Positions 1-9,798 of a DNA stretch of 64,000 nucleotides are shown here, one piece after another. Position 1 is the stretch's first letter. Each line of letters begins with the position of its first letter. This DNA comes from Microvirga subterranea (GTDB lineage Bacteria; Pseudomonadota; Alphaproteobacteria; Rhizobiales; Beijerinckiaceae). The stretch is taken from positions 430,594 to 494,593 of the forward strand of contig NZ_QQBB01000002.1 in the NCBI RefSeq assembly GCF_003350535.1, in the 5' to 3' direction. Below the pieces are notes generated by a model, which made no database searches, was not told where the DNA came from, and saw only the letters and a list, made by a program, of their open reading frames with translations. A program made the translations under genes and the position numbers.

Positions 1-95
1 TCGCGCCGATCGCCATGGAGGAGAAGCTGCGCTTCGCCATCCGTGAGGGCGGCCGCACCGTCGGCGCCGGCGTCGTCGCCAGCGTGATGGACTAA
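1..95 (+). CDS. tuf: Elongation factor Tu, 3' end only
   Basis: Only the last 30 codons are present, in frame from base 3 to the TAA at 93-95; the gene starts before the window. The tail ([20 protein letters not shown]) is the characteristic end of EF-Tu domain 3. EF-Tu carries aminoacyl-tRNA to the ribosome as a GTP complex. Its position just before rpsJ is the usual str-to-S10 junction of alphaproteobacteria, and the 65-base gap shows no T-tailed terminator, so rpsJ may be co-transcribed with it. Confidence 0.93.
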   Translation, partial: APIAMEEKLRFAIREGGRTVGAGVVASVMD

Positions 96-160
96 TTTTA
101 AGAGGATCAAAGGAGCGGGCCGGTCCGAGGGCCGGTCTTCTCCCTTGCTGAGGTCAACCC

Positions 161-469
161 ATGAACGGTCAGAATATCCGCATTCGCCTTAAGGCGTTCG
201 ACCACCGGATCCTCGACGCGTCGACACGTGAGATCGTGTCGACCGCGAAGCGGACCGGCGCACAGGTTCGCGGGCCCATCCCGCTGCCGACGCGCATCGA
301 GCGCTTTACGGTTCTTCGCTCGCCTCACATCGACAAGAAGTCGCGTGAGCAGTTCGAGATGCGCACTCACAAGCGCGTTCTCGATATCGTGGACCCCACC
401 CCCCAGACCGTGGACGCGCTGATGAAGCTCGATCTCGCGGCGGGCGTGGACGTGGAGATCAAGCTCTAA
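161..469 (+). CDS. rpsJ: 30S ribosomal protein S10
   Basis: 102 residues, the normal family length. S10 sits in the 30S head and, as NusE, is also part of the NusB antitermination complex. Conserved stretches include [10 protein letters not shown] near the start and the RTHKR loop near residue 70. It is the first gene of the S10 cluster; the ATG follows a TGAGGT ribosome binding site. A 48-base gap separates it from rplC. Confidence 0.97.
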   Translation: MNGQNIRIRLKAFDHRILDASTREIVSTAKRTGAQVRGPIPLPTRIERFTVLRSPHIDKKSREQFEMRTHKRVLDIVDPTPQTVDALMKLDLAAGVDVEIKL

Positions 470-517
470 GCCGTTTCGGCTTGGAGCTTACGGTAGACAC
501 GTCGAGAGGATACGCAC

Positions 518-1249
518 ATGCGCTCAGGCGTCATTGCACAGAAATTGGGGATGACCCGCATCTTCACGGATGCCGGGGAGCACGTCCCGGTCACGGTTCT
601 GAAGGTCGACAACTGCCAGGTCGTCGCCCACATGACCAAGGAAAAGAACGGCTACACCGCGCTGCAGGTCGGCGTCGGCAAGGCCAAGGTCAAGAACGTC
701 TCGAAGGCTGAGCGCGGTCGTTTCGCCGTCGCCCAGGTCGAGCCGAAGCGGAAACTCGCCGAGTTCCGCGTCTCCGAGGATGCTGTCATCCCAGTGGGCG
801 CCGAGATCACGGCGGACCACTTCATTGCCGGTCAGTTCGTCGATGTCACTGGCATCACGACCGGTAAGGGCTTCGCCGGCGGCATGAAGCGCTGGAACTT
901 CGGCGGTCTGCGCGCCACGCACGGCGTGTCGATCTCCCACCGCTCGATCGGTTCGACCGGTGGCCGCCAGGATCCGGGCAAGACGTTCAAGAACAAGAAG
1001 ATGCCGGGTCACCTCGGTGTCGAGCGCGTCACGACGCAGAACCTGCGCGTGGTGTCGACCGACGTCGAGCGCGGTCTGATCCTCGTCGAAGGCGCCGTTC
1101 CTGGCGTTGCCGGCGGTTGGATCTTCGTCCGCGACGCGGTGAAGCGGAAGCTGCCGAAGGACGTGCCGATGCCCGGCTCCTTCCGTTCGGCCGCCAACGA
1201 CGCTGCACCCGCCGCTCCGGCTGCTGAAGCCCAAGAGGAGAATGCGTGA
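518..1249 (+). CDS. rplC: 50S ribosomal protein L3
   Basis: 243 residues. L3 is an early-assembly 50S protein whose long loop reaches towards the peptidyl-transferase centre; that loop is visible as [12 protein letters not shown] around residues 148-159. Compared with the 209-residue E. coli protein it has a C-terminal Ala/Pro/Glu-rich tail (last ~20 residues), common in alphaproteobacteria. The start ATG follows an AGAGGA motif. Its TGA (1247-1249) shares one base with the rplD ATG, implying coupled translation. Confidence 0.97.
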   Translation: MRSGVIAQKLGMTRIFTDAGEHVPVTVLKVDNCQVVAHMTKEKNGYTALQVGVGKAKVKNVSKAERGRFAVAQVEPKRKLAEFRVSEDAVIPVGAEITADHFIAGQFVDVTGITTGKGFAGGMKRWNFGGLRATHGVSISHRSIGSTGGRQDPGKTFKNKKMPGHLGVERVTTQNLRVVSTDVERGLILVEGAVPGVAGGWIFVRDAVKRKLPKDVPMPGSFRSAANDAAPAAPAAEAQEENA

Positions 1250-1869
1250 TGAAGCTCGATGTCACCACGCTCGAGGGCGCTAAGGCCGGTTCCGTCGATC
1301 TGAACGAGGCGATCTTCGGCCTCGATCCGCGCGCCGACCTTCTCGCCCGCTGCGTCCGCTGGCAGCTCGCCAAGCGCCAGGCCGGCACGCATGCCGTGAA
1401 GAACCGCTCGGATATCGATCGGACGACCAAGAAGGTCTACAAGCAGAAGGGCACCGGCAGCGCCCGTCACGGCGCCGCGAGCGCTCCCCAGTTCCGGGGC
1501 GGCGGTCGTGCCTTCGGCCCGCAGGTCCGCAGCCATGCTCACGACCTGCCCAAGAAGGTCCGCGCTCTTGCTCTGAAGCATGCGCTCTCGTCTAAGGCCA
1601 AGGACGCTTCGCTCATCGTTGTCGATGACGTGCAGCTTTCCGAGGCCAAGACGAAGGCACTCGTGGAGCGTTTCGGCAAGCTCGGTCTGGCCAACGCCCT
1701 GATCATCGGCGGTGCTGAGATCGAGGCGAACTTCCAGCGCGCTGCTCGCAACATCCCGAACATCGACGTCCTGCCGGTGCAGGGCATCAACGTCTATGAC
1801 ATTCTCCGTCGCGAGAAGCTCGTTCTCACGAAGGCGGCTGTCGATGCGCTGGAGGCGCGCTTCAAATGA
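1249..1869 (+). CDS. rplD: 50S ribosomal protein L4
   Basis: 206 residues with the L4 layout: a globular domain and the extended basic loop that lines the exit tunnel ([10 protein letters not shown] and the following [10 protein letters not shown], about residues 64-90). I chose ATG 1249 over the GTG at 1246 because the ATG overlaps the rplC stop (TGATG), the usual coupled junction. In E. coli L4 represses the S10 operon by attenuation at its leader; I saw no matching leader before rpsJ here. AGGAG upstream serves as ribosome binding site inside rplC. Confidence 0.96.
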   Translation: MKLDVTTLEGAKAGSVDLNEAIFGLDPRADLLARCVRWQLAKRQAGTHAVKNRSDIDRTTKKVYKQKGTGSARHGAASAPQFRGGGRAFGPQVRSHAHDLPKKVRALALKHALSSKAKDASLIVVDDVQLSEAKTKALVERFGKLGLANALIIGGAEIEANFQRAARNIPNIDVLPVQGINVYDILRREKLVLTKAAVDALEARFK

Positions 1870-2162
1870 GCCTGGACCCGCGCCACTACGATGTGATCGT
1901 GAGCCCGGTGATCACCGAGAAGGCCACGGCCCTGTCCGATCAGAACAAGGTCGTCTTCAAGGTGAAGCCGGATGCGACGAAGCCGCAGATCAAGGAAGCG
2001 GTTGAGAAGCTGTTCGATGTCAAGGTGAAGAGCGTCAACACGCTCGTCACCAAGGGCAAGGTGAAGATGTTCCGCGGCACCCGCGGCCAGCGGTCGGACG
2101 TGAAGAAGGCGGTTGTGACCCTCGAAGAGGGCCAGACCATCGATGTCACGACGGGCCTCTGA
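1866..2162 (+). CDS. rplW: 50S ribosomal protein L23
   Basis: 98 residues, normal length. L23 lies at the tunnel exit and is the docking site for trigger factor and SRP. The N-terminal [15 protein letters not shown] motif is diagnostic. ATG 1866 overlaps the rplD stop by four bases (ATGA), so translation is probably coupled. Confidence 0.97.
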   Translation: MSLDPRHYDVIVSPVITEKATALSDQNKVVFKVKPDATKPQIKEAVEKLFDVKVKSVNTLVTKGKVKMFRGTRGQRSDVKKAVVTLEEGQTIDVTTGL

Positions 2163-2182
2163 TCGGACGAGAGAGTGATCCG

Positions 2183-3019
2183 ATGGCTTTGAAGACTTTC
2201 AAACCAATCACCCCCGGCCTGCGCCAGCTGGTGATCGTCGACCGCAGCGAGCTCTACAAGGGCAAGCCGGTCAAGGCTCTGACGGAGGGCAAGAGCTCCT
2301 CCGGCGGCCGCAACAACCTGGGTCGCGTGACCGTCCGCTTCCGTGGCGGTGGTCACAAGCGCACCCTGCGCAACGTCGACTTCAAGCGCCGCTCGCGTCT
2401 TGGCGATGTCGCGACCGTGGAGCGGATCGAGTACGATCCGAACCGCAGCGCCTTCATCGCGCTCATCCGCTATGCGGACGGCGAGCTGTCCTACATCCTG
2501 GCCCCGCAGCGTCTTGCGGTGGGCGATCAGGTGTCGGCCGGCGAGCAGGTCGACATCAAGCCCGGCAACGCGATGCCGATCGGCAACATGCCCGTGGGCA
2601 CGATCATCCACAACGTGGAGCTCAAGATCGGCCGCGGCGGCGCCGTCGCCCGCTCGGCCGGCACCTACGCCCAGATCGTGGGTCGTGACCAGGGCTACGT
2701 CACGGTGCGCCTGAACTCCGGCGAGCAGCGTCTGGTCCATGGCCAGTGCTTCGCCACCGTCGGCGCCGTGTCGAACCCCGACCACATGAACACCTCGGTC
2801 GGTAAGGCGGGTCGCAACCGCTGGCTCGGCAAGCGTCCGCACAACCGCGGCGTGGCCATGAACCCGATCGACCACCCGCACGGTGGTGGTGAGGGCCGCA
2901 CCTCCGGTGGTCGCCATCCGGTGACGCCGTGGGGCATTCCGACCAAAGGCAAGAAAACCCGTTCGAACAAGCGGACCGACAAGTTCATCGTGTCGAGCCG
3001 CCACGCACGGAAGAAGTAA
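2183..3019 (+). CDS. rplB: 50S ribosomal protein L2
   Basis: 278 residues, close to the bacterial norm. L2 is a core 50S protein needed for subunit association and peptidyl transfer. The conserved C-terminal loop [17 protein letters not shown] (about residues 226-242), with the His implicated in peptidyl transferase function, is intact. The ribosome binding site is GAGAG before ATG 2183. It lies 20 bases after rplW and 15 before rpsS. Confidence 0.98.
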   Translation: MALKTFKPITPGLRQLVIVDRSELYKGKPVKALTEGKSSSGGRNNLGRVTVRFRGGGHKRTLRNVDFKRRSRLGDVATVERIEYDPNRSAFIALIRYADGELSYILAPQRLAVGDQVSAGEQVDIKPGNAMPIGNMPVGTIIHNVELKIGRGGAVARSAGTYAQIVGRDQGYVTVRLNSGEQRLVHGQCFATVGAVSNPDHMNTSVGKAGRNRWLGKRPHNRGVAMNPIDHPHGGGEGRTSGGRHPVTPWGIPTKGKKTRSNKRTDKFIVSSRHARKK

Positions 3020-3034
3020 GGACAGAGGCACGTC

Positions 3035-3313
3035 ATGGCACGTTCGCTTTGGAAGGGTCCGTTCGTCGACGGTTACCTCCTCAAGAAGGCCGAGGCTGCC
3101 CGTGGTGCGGGCCGCTCCGAGGTCATCAAGATCTGGAGCCGTCGCTCCACGATCCTCCCGCAGTTCGTGGGCCTCACTTTCGGGGTCTACAACGGTCAGA
3201 AGCACATCCCCGTCTACGTGAGCGAGGAGATGGTGGGTCACAAGTTCGGCGAGTTCTCGCCGACCCGGACCTTCCACGGTCACGCAGCGGACAAGAAGGC
3301 GAAGAGGAAGTAA
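3035..3313 (+). CDS. rpsS: 30S ribosomal protein S19
   Basis: 92 residues, full length. S19 forms the head of the 30S subunit with S13. The N-terminal [11 protein letters not shown] and the internal [11 protein letters not shown] are family hallmarks. Only one base separates its TAA from the rplV ATG at 3315. Confidence 0.97.
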   Translation: MARSLWKGPFVDGYLLKKAEAARGAGRSEVIKIWSRRSTILPQFVGLTFGVYNGQKHIPVYVSEEMVGHKFGEFSPTRTFHGHAADKKAKRK

Positions 3314-3314
3314 G

Positions 3315-3695
3315 ATGGGTAAGGCCGCGACTCCTCGCGCACTGAGCGATCAAGAGGCTCAAGCCGTCGCTCGCATGCTGCGCGTCAGCCCTCAGAAGCT
3401 CAATCTTGTTGCGGCCCTCATCCGCGGCAAGAAGGTTTCCACGGCACTTGCCGATCTCGAGTTCTCCCGCAAGCGGATTGCTCGTGACGTCAAGAAGTGC
3501 CTCGAGAGCGCCATCGCCAATGCCGAGAACAACCACAACCTCGATGTGGACGATCTCGTCGTCAGCCAGGCTTTTGTCGGCAAGGCGCTCGTCATGAAGC
3601 GCTTTCACGCCCGGGCTCGTGGCCGGGGTGCTCGTATCATGAAGCCGTTCTCGAACCTCACGATCGTGGTTCGGGAAGTCGCCGAACAGGCGTAA
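3315..3695 (+). CDS. rplV: 50S ribosomal protein L22
   Basis: 126 residues. L22 extends a beta-hairpin along the exit tunnel; the hairpin region ([14 protein letters not shown], about residues 95-108) is intact, with no obvious macrolide-resistance type insertion or deletion. Helical core motif [16 protein letters not shown] near residue 24. ATG 3315 is embedded in the rpsS end, GAGGAAGTAAG acting as ribosome binding site. Confidence 0.97.
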   Translation: MGKAATPRALSDQEAQAVARMLRVSPQKLNLVAALIRGKKVSTALADLEFSRKRIARDVKKCLESAIANAENNHNLDVDDLVVSQAFVGKALVMKRFHARARGRGARIMKPFSNLTIVVREVAEQA

Positions 3696-3706
3696 AGGAG
3701 AACCAG

Positions 3707-4411
3707 ATGGGTCAGAAAGTTAACCCGATTGGTCTTCGGCTCGGCATCAACCGGACCTGGGACTCGCGCTGGTTCGCCGGCAAGGGCGAGTACGCCAAGC
3801 TGATGCATGAGGACATGGCGATCCGCGATGCTCTCATGAAGCAGCTCAAGCAGGCCGCCGTTTCGAAGATCGTGATCGAGCGTCCGCACAAGAAGTGCCG
3901 CGTCACCATCCACTCGGGCCGTCCGGGCGTGGTGATCGGCAAGAAGGGCGCCGACATCGAGAAGCTCCGCAAGCTCGTCAACAAGATGACCAATGCGGAT
4001 GTTTCGATCAACATCGTCGAAGTCCGCAAGCCGGAAGTCGATGCCACCCTGGTGGCTGATTCGATCGCCCAGCAGCTGGAGCGCCGCGTCGCGTTCCGCC
4101 GCGCCATGAAGCGCGCCGTTCAGTCGGCGATGCGTCTGGGCGCCGAGGGCATCCGGATCAACTGCTCGGGACGTCTCGGCGGCGCCGAGATCGCCCGTCA
4201 GGAGTGGTACCGCGAGGGCCGGGTTCCGCTGCACACGCTGCGTGCGGATGTGGATTACGGCACGTCGACCGCGTTCACCACCTACGGCACCTGCGGCATC
4301 AAGGTCTGGATCTTCAAGGGCGAAATCCTTGAGCACGACCCGATGGCTCAGGACAAGCGGATGAACGAAGAGGGTGGCCGTTCCGGTGGTCGCCGCGAGC
4401 AGGCGGCGTAA
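3707..4411 (+). CDS. rpsC: 30S ribosomal protein S3
   Basis: 234 residues starting [13 protein letters not shown]. An upstream in-frame start at 3497 would run through rplV and is rejected; ATG 3707 has an AAGGAG site eight bases upstream. S3 forms the mRNA entry helicase with S4 and S5. The KH-type domain has its GXXG loop as GKKG at residues 78-81, and the C-terminal S3 domain contains RLGGAEIAR. The C-terminus is rich in Gly, Arg and Glu. Confidence 0.97.
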   Translation: MGQKVNPIGLRLGINRTWDSRWFAGKGEYAKLMHEDMAIRDALMKQLKQAAVSKIVIERPHKKCRVTIHSGRPGVVIGKKGADIEKLRKLVNKMTNADVSINIVEVRKPEVDATLVADSIAQQLERRVAFRRAMKRAVQSAMRLGAEGIRINCSGRLGGAEIARQEWYREGRVPLHTLRADVDYGTSTAFTTYGTCGIKVWIFKGEILEHDPMAQDKRMNEEGGRSGGRREQAA

Positions 4412-4435
4412 CCGAGAGGGCAGGAGAGGTTTGCC

Positions 4436-4849
4436 ATGTTGCAACCGAAGAAGACAAAGTTCCGTAAGCAGTTCAAGGGCCGGATCTCCGGCACCGCGAA
4501 GGGCGGCACGGACCTCAACTTCGGCCAGTTCGGCCTGAAGGCGATGGAACCCGAGCGTGTCAACGCTCGTCAGATCGAAGCGGCCCGCCGTGCGATCACC
4601 CGCGCCATGAAGCGCGCGGGTCGCGTCTGGATCCGCATCTTCCCGGACGTGCCGGTGTCGACCAAGCCTACCGAAGTGCGTATGGGTAAGGGCAAGGGCG
4701 CTCCCGAGTATTGGGCGGCCAAGGTCAAGCCCGGCCGCATCATGTTCGAGATCGACGGCGTGCCGGAGGATATCGCCCGCGAGGCGCTCCGTCTCGGCGC
4801 TGCCAAGCTCCCGATCAGGACGCGCTTCATCCAGCGCATTGCGGAGTAA
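4436..4849 (+). CDS. rplP: 50S ribosomal protein L16
   Basis: 137 residues, normal for the family. L16 contacts the A-site finger and helps position tRNA. N-terminal [16 protein letters not shown] and the central [11 protein letters not shown] motif (about residues 82-92) are diagnostic. GGAGAGG lies just before the start. The gap to rpmC is 10 bases. Confidence 0.97.
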   Translation: MLQPKKTKFRKQFKGRISGTAKGGTDLNFGQFGLKAMEPERVNARQIEAARRAITRAMKRAGRVWIRIFPDVPVSTKPTEVRMGKGKGAPEYWAAKVKPGRIMFEIDGVPEDIAREALRLGAAKLPIRTRFIQRIAE

Positions 4850-4859
4850 GGAGGTTATC

Positions 4860-5072
4860 ATGAAGTCCACACAGAGAGCCTCTGACCTGAACGCGATGTC
4901 GACCGATCAGCTGTCCGACGAGCTCGTGAACCTGAAGAAGGAGCAGTTCAACCTGCGCTTCCAGCGGGCGACGGGCCAGCTCGAGAACACCGGACGCGTC
5001 CGCCAGGTCCGCAGGGACATCGCCCGTGTCAAGACGTTGCAGCGCCAGAAGGCGGCTGCGGCGAAGGCTTAA
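4860..5072 (+). CDS. rpmC: 50S ribosomal protein L29
   Basis: 70 residues. ATG 4860 ([10 protein letters not shown]) has an AAGGAGG site immediately upstream; an earlier in-frame ATG at 4839 lies inside rplP and is rejected. L29 is a two-helix protein at the tunnel exit beside L23. [20 protein letters not shown] is the recognisable core. Slightly longer at both ends than the 63-residue E. coli protein. Confidence 0.95.
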   Translation: MKSTQRASDLNAMSTDQLSDELVNLKKEQFNLRFQRATGQLENTGRVRQVRRDIARVKTLQRQKAAAAKA

Positions 5073-5084
5073 GAGGAAATCAAG

Positions 5085-5318
5085 ATGCCAAAGCGCGTTT
5101 TGCAGGGCGTCGTTGTCAGCGACAAGCAGGACAAGACGGTCGTCGTGAAGGTGGAGCGCCGTTTCACGCATCCGGTCATGAAAAAGACCGTGCGTAAGAC
5201 GAAGAACTACCACGCTCATGACGAGAACAACACGGCCAAGGTCGGCGACACGGTCTTCATCGAGGAGTCCCGTCCGCTGTCCAAACTCAAGACCTGGGTG
5301 CTCGTCAACCAAGGCTAA
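5085..5318 (+). CDS. rpsQ: 30S ribosomal protein S17
   Basis: 77 residues, an OB-fold primary rRNA binder. Typical [21 protein letters not shown] start, and the internal [10 protein letters not shown] motif near the end. It is the last gene before a 174-base gap, so it probably closes the S10 transcription unit as in E. coli, where S10 ends with rpsQ and spc begins with rplN. Confidence 0.96.
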   Translation: MPKRVLQGVVVSDKQDKTVVVKVERRFTHPVMKKTVRKTKNYHAHDENNTAKVGDTVFIEESRPLSKLKTWVLVNQG

Positions 5319-5344
5319 GGCTTAAAAAACCTTGGGATTTGGGG

Positions 5345-5373
5345 TTGTCTGAAGAGGGCGGTTCGTGTATACG
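5345..5373 (+). promoter_or_regulatory. Candidate promoter of the spc segment
   Basis: In the 174-base gap before rplN, TTGTCT at 5345-5350 and TATACG at 5368-5373 are separated by exactly 17 bases, a fair sigma-70 style match. Transcription would start about 5380 and leave a leader of roughly 110 bases. The E. coli spc promoter lies at the same gene boundary. The assignment rests on pattern matching only. Confidence 0.4.
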
Positions 5374-5401
5374 GCCGCCTTTCTCGACATTATGAAGGGC
5401 A

Positions 5402-5458
5402 GGGGACATCAGATCCCCGTCAGGCGTAGTCCGGGAAGGCAATCCTGCCTTGGCCCGG
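5402..5458 (+). promoter_or_regulatory. Two hairpins in the rplN leader
   Basis: First hairpin: GGGGA at 5402-5406 pairs with TCCCC at 5414-5418. Second: CCGGGAAGGCA at 5431-5441 pairs with TGCCTT and CCCGG across 5446-5458, giving 6 + 5 base pairs with a two-base GG bulge and an ATCC tetraloop. No T run follows, so it is unlikely to be a plain terminator. It may be a regulatory leader or a processing site; function is not established. Confidence 0.4.
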
Positions 5459-5492
5459 AAACCTGTCTGAAACAAAGGAAAGGATCAAAGCC

Positions 5493-5861
5493 ATGATCCA
5501 GATGCAGACGAATCTTGACGTCGCCGACAATTCCGGCGCCCGTCGCGTGATGTGCATCAAGGTTCTCGGCGGTTCGAAGCGTAAGTACGCTTCTGTCGGC
5601 GATATCATCGTCGTCTCCGTAAAAGAGGCTATTCCGCGCGGTCGCGTGAAGAAGGGCGACGTCATGAAGGCGGTCGTCGTGCGCACCGCCAAGGACATCC
5701 GTCGCGCTGACGGCTCCGTCATCCGGTTCGACCGGAACGCCGCCGTTCTGATCAACAATCAGAAAGAGCCGGTCGGCACCCGTATCTTCGGCCCCGTTCC
5801 GCGTGAGCTGCGTGCCAAGAACCACATGAAGATCATTTCGCTTGCGCCGGAGGTGCTCTAA
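5493..5861 (+). CDS. rplN: 50S ribosomal protein L14
   Basis: 122 residues, exact family length. L14 sits at the subunit interface. [27 protein letters not shown] is the standard N-terminus (seen as its first 27 residues). An AAAGGAAAGGA stretch upstream is the ribosome binding site. First gene of the spc segment. Its TAA (5859-5861) shares a base with the rplX ATG. Confidence 0.97.
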   Translation: MIQMQTNLDVADNSGARRVMCIKVLGGSKRKYASVGDIIVVSVKEAIPRGRVKKGDVMKAVVVRTAKDIRRADGSVIRFDRNAAVLINNQKEPVGTRIFGPVPRELRAKNHMKIISLAPEVL

Positions 5862-6178
5862 TGGCCGCGAAGATCAAGAAGGGCGACAAGGTCGTCGTCC
5901 TGACCGGTCGCGACAAGGGCAAGACCGGTGAAGTCGTGCAGGTGCTCCCGAAGGAAGAGCGCGCGGTCGTCCGCGGCGTGAACCTCGTGAAGCGCCATCA
6001 GCGCCAGACGGCAGCGCAGGAGGGCGGCATCATCTCCAAGGAGGCGCCGATCCACCTGTCGAACCTGGCCTATGCGGACCCGAAGGACGGCAAGCCGACC
6101 CGGGTTGGTTTCAAAGTTCTGGACGACGGCCGCAAGGTTCGGTTCGCCAAGCGTTCGGGAGACCTGATCGATGGCTAA
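5861..6178 (+). CDS. rplX: 50S ribosomal protein L24
   Basis: 105 residues. L24 initiates 50S assembly; the KOW motif is seen near the start as [18 protein letters not shown] (residues 5-22). Start overlaps the rplN stop by one base (TAATG), and its 3' end overlaps the rplE start by eight bases, so three consecutive genes are likely translationally coupled. Confidence 0.96.
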   Translation: MAAKIKKGDKVVVLTGRDKGKTGEVVQVLPKEERAVVRGVNLVKRHQRQTAAQEGGIISKEAPIHLSNLAYADPKDGKPTRVGFKVLDDGRKVRFAKRSGDLIDG

Positions 6179-6737
6179 GGCTCAGTTGGACGGGTACACC
6201 CCGCGGCTCAAGAAGCACTACGAGGAAGTGGTGCGTCCGAAGCTGATCGAAGAGTTCGGCTACAAGAACCCCATGGAAGTTCCGGCGATCGACAAGATCG
6301 TGCTGAACATGGGCGTCGGCGAGTCCACCGCCGACTCGAAGAAGGCCTCCGTGGCCGCTGCCGATCTCGCTCTCATCGCCGGCCAGAAGCCGGTGATCAC
6401 TAAGGCCCGCAAGGCGATCTCGCAGTTCAAGGTCCGCGAGGGCATGCCGATCGGTGCCAAGGTCACGCTGCGCAAGGCTCGCATGTACGAGTTTATGGAT
6501 CGCCTCGTGACCGTCGCGCTCCCGCGCGTCCGTGACTTCCGGGGCCTGAACCCGAAGTCGTTCGACGGCCGCGGCAACTACGCCCTCGGCATCAAGGAGC
6601 ACCTGGTGTTCCCTGAGATCAACTACGACAAGGCCGAGCAGGTTTGGGGCATGGACGTCATCATCGCCACCACGGCGAAGACGGACGAAGAGGCCCGTGC
6701 GCTCCTGCGTCACTTCAACTTCCCGTTCCGGCAGTGA
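6171..6737 (+). CDS. rplE: 50S ribosomal protein L5
   Basis: 188 residues. L5 binds 5S rRNA and contacts S13 across the subunit bridge. Recognisable segments are [11 protein letters not shown] (about residue 43) and [17 protein letters not shown] (about residue 121). Starts inside the end of rplX. In E. coli S8 represses spc translation at the L5 start; I could not identify a matching rRNA-like fold here. Confidence 0.96.
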   Translation: MAKAQLDGYTPRLKKHYEEVVRPKLIEEFGYKNPMEVPAIDKIVLNMGVGESTADSKKASVAAADLALIAGQKPVITKARKAISQFKVREGMPIGAKVTLRKARMYEFMDRLVTVALPRVRDFRGLNPKSFDGRGNYALGIKEHLVFPEINYDKAEQVWGMDVIIATTAKTDEEARALLRHFNFPFRQ

Positions 6738-6776
6738 GGATAGCTGTCCTCAGACGCGGACACTGGAGATAAACGA

Positions 6777-7082
6777 ATGGCTAAGAAAAGCTCTATTGAG
6801 AAGAACAAGCTTCGTCGCAAGCTCGTGAAGCAGTATGCCGGCCGCCGCGAGCGTCTGCTGGCTGTTGCCAACGACGAGGCGAAGTCCATGGAGGAGCGCT
6901 TCGAGGCGCGCCTCAAGCTGGCCGAGCTGCCCCGCAACTCGAGCCCCACCCGCATCCGGAACCGCTGCGAGGTCACCGGCCGTCCGCGTGCGTACTACCG
7001 CAAGCTCGGCATGTCCCGCATCGCCCTGCGCGAGCTCGGTTCCAAGGGCCTGATCCCGGGCCTCGTGAAGTCCAGCTGGTAA
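6777..7082 (+). CDS. rpsN: 30S ribosomal protein S14
   Basis: 101 residues, the long zinc-free form: it lacks the CXXC pairs of the short form and keeps a single Cys in [15 protein letters not shown]. The C-terminal GLVKSSW is typical. The ribosome binding site is CTGGAGA before ATG 6777. Confidence 0.97.
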   Translation: MAKKSSIEKNKLRRKLVKQYAGRRERLLAVANDEAKSMEERFEARLKLAELPRNSSPTRIRNRCEVTGRPRAYYRKLGMSRIALRELGSKGLIPGLVKSSW

Positions 7083-7095
7083 GGGAGGGCATCTG

Positions 7096-7491
7096 ATGGT
7101 CAATGATCCGTTGGGCGATATGCTCACCCGTATCCGCAACGCGCAGATGCGCCGTCGCGGTTCGGTTGTCACCCCCGGCTCGAAGCTTCGCGCCCGTGTG
7201 CTCGAGGTTCTCAAGAGCGAGGGCTACATCCGCGATTACTCGCAGACCGAGTTCGGCAACGGCCGGACGGAGTTTTCGATCGAGCTCAAGTACTACGACG
7301 GCCAGCCGGTGATCCGCTCCATCGAGCGAGTCTCCAAGCCGGGCCGCCGCGTGTACGCTTCCGTCGACACGATGCCGCGCGTCGCTGACGGCCTCGGAAT
7401 CACGATCCTCTCCACGCCGCAGGGCGTGATGGCGGATCACGAGGCTCGCGAGAAGAACGTGGGCGGCGAAGTGCTCTGCAAGGTCTTCTAA
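7096..7491 (+). CDS. rpsH: 30S ribosomal protein S8
   Basis: 131 residues, normal length. S8 is a primary 16S rRNA binder and, in E. coli, the repressor of the spc operon. Begins [17 protein letters not shown]; the C-terminal [12 protein letters not shown] (about residues 107-118) includes the conserved STxxG motif. Gap of 13 bases after rpsN with GGGAGGG as ribosome binding site. Confidence 0.97.
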   Translation: MVNDPLGDMLTRIRNAQMRRRGSVVTPGSKLRARVLEVLKSEGYIRDYSQTEFGNGRTEFSIELKYYDGQPVIRSIERVSKPGRRVYASVDTMPRVADGLGITILSTPQGVMADHEAREKNVGGEVLCKVF

Positions 7492-7530
7492 GACCTCGCA
7501 GCATCAGCACAGAACCACGGAGATTCGAGA

Positions 7531-8064
7531 ATGTCCCGCGTAGGCAAAAAGCCCGTTACGGTCCCGTCCGGTGTGACGGCCACCGTCGACGGTCAGATGG
7601 TGAAGATGAAGGGTGCGAAGGGCGAGCTGTCGTTCGTCGTTCCCGAGGAAGTGTCGGTTGCGTTCCAGGACGGGGCCGTGTCGGTGAACCCGCGCGACGA
7701 GTCCAAGACCGCCCGTGCGAAGTGGGGTATGGCCCGCGCTCAGGTCGCGAACCTGGTCGAGGGTGTGTCCAAGGGCTTCGAGAAGCGCCTCGAGATCAAC
7801 GGCGTCGGCTACCGCGCCGCCGTTGCCGGCAAGGTGCTCAAGCTCTCGCTCGGCTACAGCCATGACATCGACTACGAGATCCCGGCTGGCGTGACGATCA
7901 CGACGCCCAAGCCGACCGAAGTCGTTGTTGCCGGCATCGACAAGCAGAAGGTCGGTCAGACCGCCGCCGAGATCCGCGATTATCGCGGTCCGGAGCCCTA
8001 CAAGGGCAAGGGCGTCAAGTATGCCGACGAGTTCATCTTCCGCAAGGAAGGCAAGAAGAAGTAA
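7531..8064 (+). CDS. rplF: 50S ribosomal protein L6
   Basis: 177 residues with the two-repeat L6 fold. [15 protein letters not shown] at the N-terminus and [16 protein letters not shown] near residue 152 are signature stretches. L6 lies near the sarcin-ricin loop, where translation factors bind. Confidence 0.97.
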   Translation: MSRVGKKPVTVPSGVTATVDGQMVKMKGAKGELSFVVPEEVSVAFQDGAVSVNPRDESKTARAKWGMARAQVANLVEGVSKGFEKRLEINGVGYRAAVAGKVLKLSLGYSHDIDYEIPAGVTITTPKPTEVVVAGIDKQKVGQTAAEIRDYRGPEPYKGKGVKYADEFIFRKEGKKK

Positions 8065-8076
8065 GGACGACGTATC

Positions 8077-8439
8077 ATGGCTGAGAAGAAAGGCGCCGAA
8101 GATCGCCGCAAGGCTCGTGTGCGCCGTGCGATCAAGAAGGCTGCGAATGGCCGGCCGCGTTTGTCGGTTTTCCGTTCGTCCAAGCAGATCTATGCCCAGG
8201 TCATCGATGACGAGCGTGGTCATACCGTCGCTTCGGCATCGACCCTCGAAAAGGACCTGAAGGGCAAGCTCAAGACCGGCGCCACCGTAGAGGCGGCAAA
8301 GGAAGTTGGGCGGCTCGTTGCGGAACGCGCGGCTGCGGCCGGCGTGAAGCAGGTCATCTTCGACCGGTCCGGCTATCTCTTCCACGGTCGCGTGAAGGCT
8401 CTGGCCGACGCGGCCCGCGAAGGTGGTCTCGATTTCTAA
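8077..8439 (+). CDS. rplR: 50S ribosomal protein L18
   Basis: 120 residues. Binds 5S rRNA with L5. [20 protein letters not shown] (about residues 26-45) and the C-terminal [24 protein letters not shown] are diagnostic. A perfect hairpin begins four bases after its stop codon. Confidence 0.97.
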   Translation: MAEKKGAEDRRKARVRRAIKKAANGRPRLSVFRSSKQIYAQVIDDERGHTVASASTLEKDLKGKLKTGATVEAAKEVGRLVAERAAAAGVKQVIFDRSGYLFHGRVKALADAAREGGLDF

Positions 8440-8443
8440 CGGC

Positions 8444-8484
8444 GGGTTTTTCGAAAACCCCTAGCGAGCGGGCCCGCCGCCCGC
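8444..8484 (+). terminator. Double hairpin between rplR and rpsE
   Basis: GGGTTTT at 8444-8450 pairs perfectly with AAAACCC at 8454-8460 around a TCG loop. A second stem pairs GCGGGC (8468-8473) with GCCCGC (8479-8484). No T run follows either, and expression must continue into rpsE, so partial attenuation or an RNA-processing or stabilising structure is more likely than full termination. Confidence 0.4.
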
Positions 8485-8500
8485 GCAAGTGAGAGGTCTC

Positions 8501-9064
8501 ATGGCAAGAGAACCAAGAGAACGTGCTGATCGCGAAGAGCGCGACAGCGAATTCGTCGATCGGTTGGTGCACATCAACCGCGTCGCGAAGGTCGTGAAGG
8601 GCGGCCGTCGCTTCGGCTTCGCCGCTCTGGTGGTCGTCGGCGACCAGAAGGGTCGCGTCGGCTTCGGTCACGGCAAGGCCCGTGAGGTTCCGGAAGCGAT
8701 CCGCAAGGCTACGGACGCCGCGAAGCGTTCGATGATCCGCGTGGCGCTCCGCGAGGGCCGCACGCTGCATCACGACGTGAACGGCCGTCATGGCGCCGGC
8801 AAGGTGGTGCTCCGCGCCGCCCCGCAGGGCACCGGCATCATCGCCGGCGGTCCGATGCGTGCCGTCTTCGAGACGCTGGGCATGCAGGACGTGGTCGCGA
8901 AGTCGCTCGGCTCCTCGAACCCGTACAACCTCGTGCGCGCCACGTTCGACGCGCTCAAGAACGAGGACAGCCCGCGTTCGGTCGCCGCTCGCCGCGGTCT
9001 GAAGGTCTCGACGCTCCAGGCTCGCCGCCGCGATGCCGGCGTCGAAGAAGCCGCTGAAGCGTAA
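8501..9064 (+). CDS. rpsE: 30S ribosomal protein S5
   Basis: 187 residues from ATG 8501 ([10 protein letters not shown]); the in-frame GTG at 8489 is too close to the AGAGG site that serves 8501. S5 takes part in decoding accuracy and mRNA unwinding. The [17 protein letters not shown] motif appears as [16 protein letters not shown] near residue 27. Longer than the E. coli protein through Ala/Arg-rich ends, as usual in this class. Confidence 0.96.
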   Translation: MAREPRERADREERDSEFVDRLVHINRVAKVVKGGRRFGFAALVVVGDQKGRVGFGHGKAREVPEAIRKATDAAKRSMIRVALREGRTLHHDVNGRHGAGKVVLRAAPQGTGIIAGGPMRAVFETLGMQDVVAKSLGSSNPYNLVRATFDALKNEDSPRSVAARRGLKVSTLQARRRDAGVEEAAEA

Positions 9065-9078
9065 GGGAGGCTCCATCC

Positions 9079-9288
9079 ATGGCGAAGAAGCCTGCCGCTG
9101 ATGCAGCAAAGACCATCACCGTTGAGCAGATCGGCTCCCCGATCCGCCGCGAAGCCAAGCAGCGCCAGACGCTGGTCGGCCTCAAGCTCAACAAGCTCCA
9201 CCGTACTTCGACCTTGGAAGACACGCCTGCGGTTCGCGGCATGATCGAAAAGGTCAAGCACCTCGTGCGCGTTGTCGACGGGCAGTGA
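9079..9288 (+). CDS. rpmD: 50S ribosomal protein L30
   Basis: 69 residues. Core L30 motif [21 protein letters not shown] at residues 17-37, then the conserved [11 protein letters not shown]. It has a short Lys/Ala-rich N-terminal extension. Placed, as in most bacteria, between rpsE and rplO. Confidence 0.95.
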   Translation: MAKKPAADAAKTITVEQIGSPIRREAKQRQTLVGLKLNKLHRTSTLEDTPAVRGMIEKVKHLVRVVDGQ

Positions 9289-9298
9289 GGAGAGCGTC

Positions 9299-9772
9299 AT
9301 GAAACTCAATGAAATTCGTGACAACGAAGGCGCCTCGAAGAACCGGATGCGTGTCGGCCGTGGTATCGGCTCCGGCAAGGGCAAGACCGGTGGCCGCGGC
9401 GTCAAGGGTCAGAAGTCCCGTACGGGCGTCTCGATCAAGGGCTTCGAAGGCGGTCAGATGCCTCTGCACCGTCGTCTGCCGAAGCGTGGCTTCAACAAGC
9501 CGAACGCGATCGAGCTGAATGAGGTCAACCTCGGCCGTATCCAGCAGGCTGTCGAGGCCGGCAAGCTCGACCAGGCCAACCCGGTCACCAACGAGGCACT
9601 CGTGGCCGCCGGCGTGATCTCCAAGCCGCGCGACGGCGTGAAGATCCTCGGCGTCGGCGAGCTCAAGGCCAAGCTGACGTTCCAGGTTGCGGGTGCGTCG
9701 AAGTCCGCCGTCGAGGCGATCGAGAAGGCGGGCGGCTCGGTGACCCTTCTGGGCGCCGTTGCACAGGCGTGA
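9299..9772 (+). CDS. rplO: 50S ribosomal protein L15
   Basis: 157 residues from ATG 9299 ([11 protein letters not shown]), which follows GTGAGGAGAG. A late-assembly 50S protein with the Gly-rich RNA-binding N-terminus ([18 protein letters not shown], about residues 22-39) and the C-terminal AxxAIExAGG motif. Last ribosomal protein gene before secY. Confidence 0.97.
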   Translation: MKLNEIRDNEGASKNRMRVGRGIGSGKGKTGGRGVKGQKSRTGVSIKGFEGGQMPLHRRLPKRGFNKPNAIELNEVNLGRIQQAVEAGKLDQANPVTNEALVAAGVISKPRDGVKILGVGELKAKLTFQVAGASKSAVEAIEKAGGSVTLLGAVAQA

Positions 9773-9798
9773 GCCAGCGCCCACATTGAATAACCAAG

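Noticed and set aside
1940..3283. Long minus-strand frame opposite rplW-rplB-rpsS
   Set aside because: Mirror of high-GC ribosomal genes: His/Asp/Arg/Leu-rich composition, no ribosome binding site, no family features.
3605..4870. Minus-strand frame of about 420 codons opposite rpsC and rplP
   Set aside because: Antisense shadow of two certain ribosomal genes.
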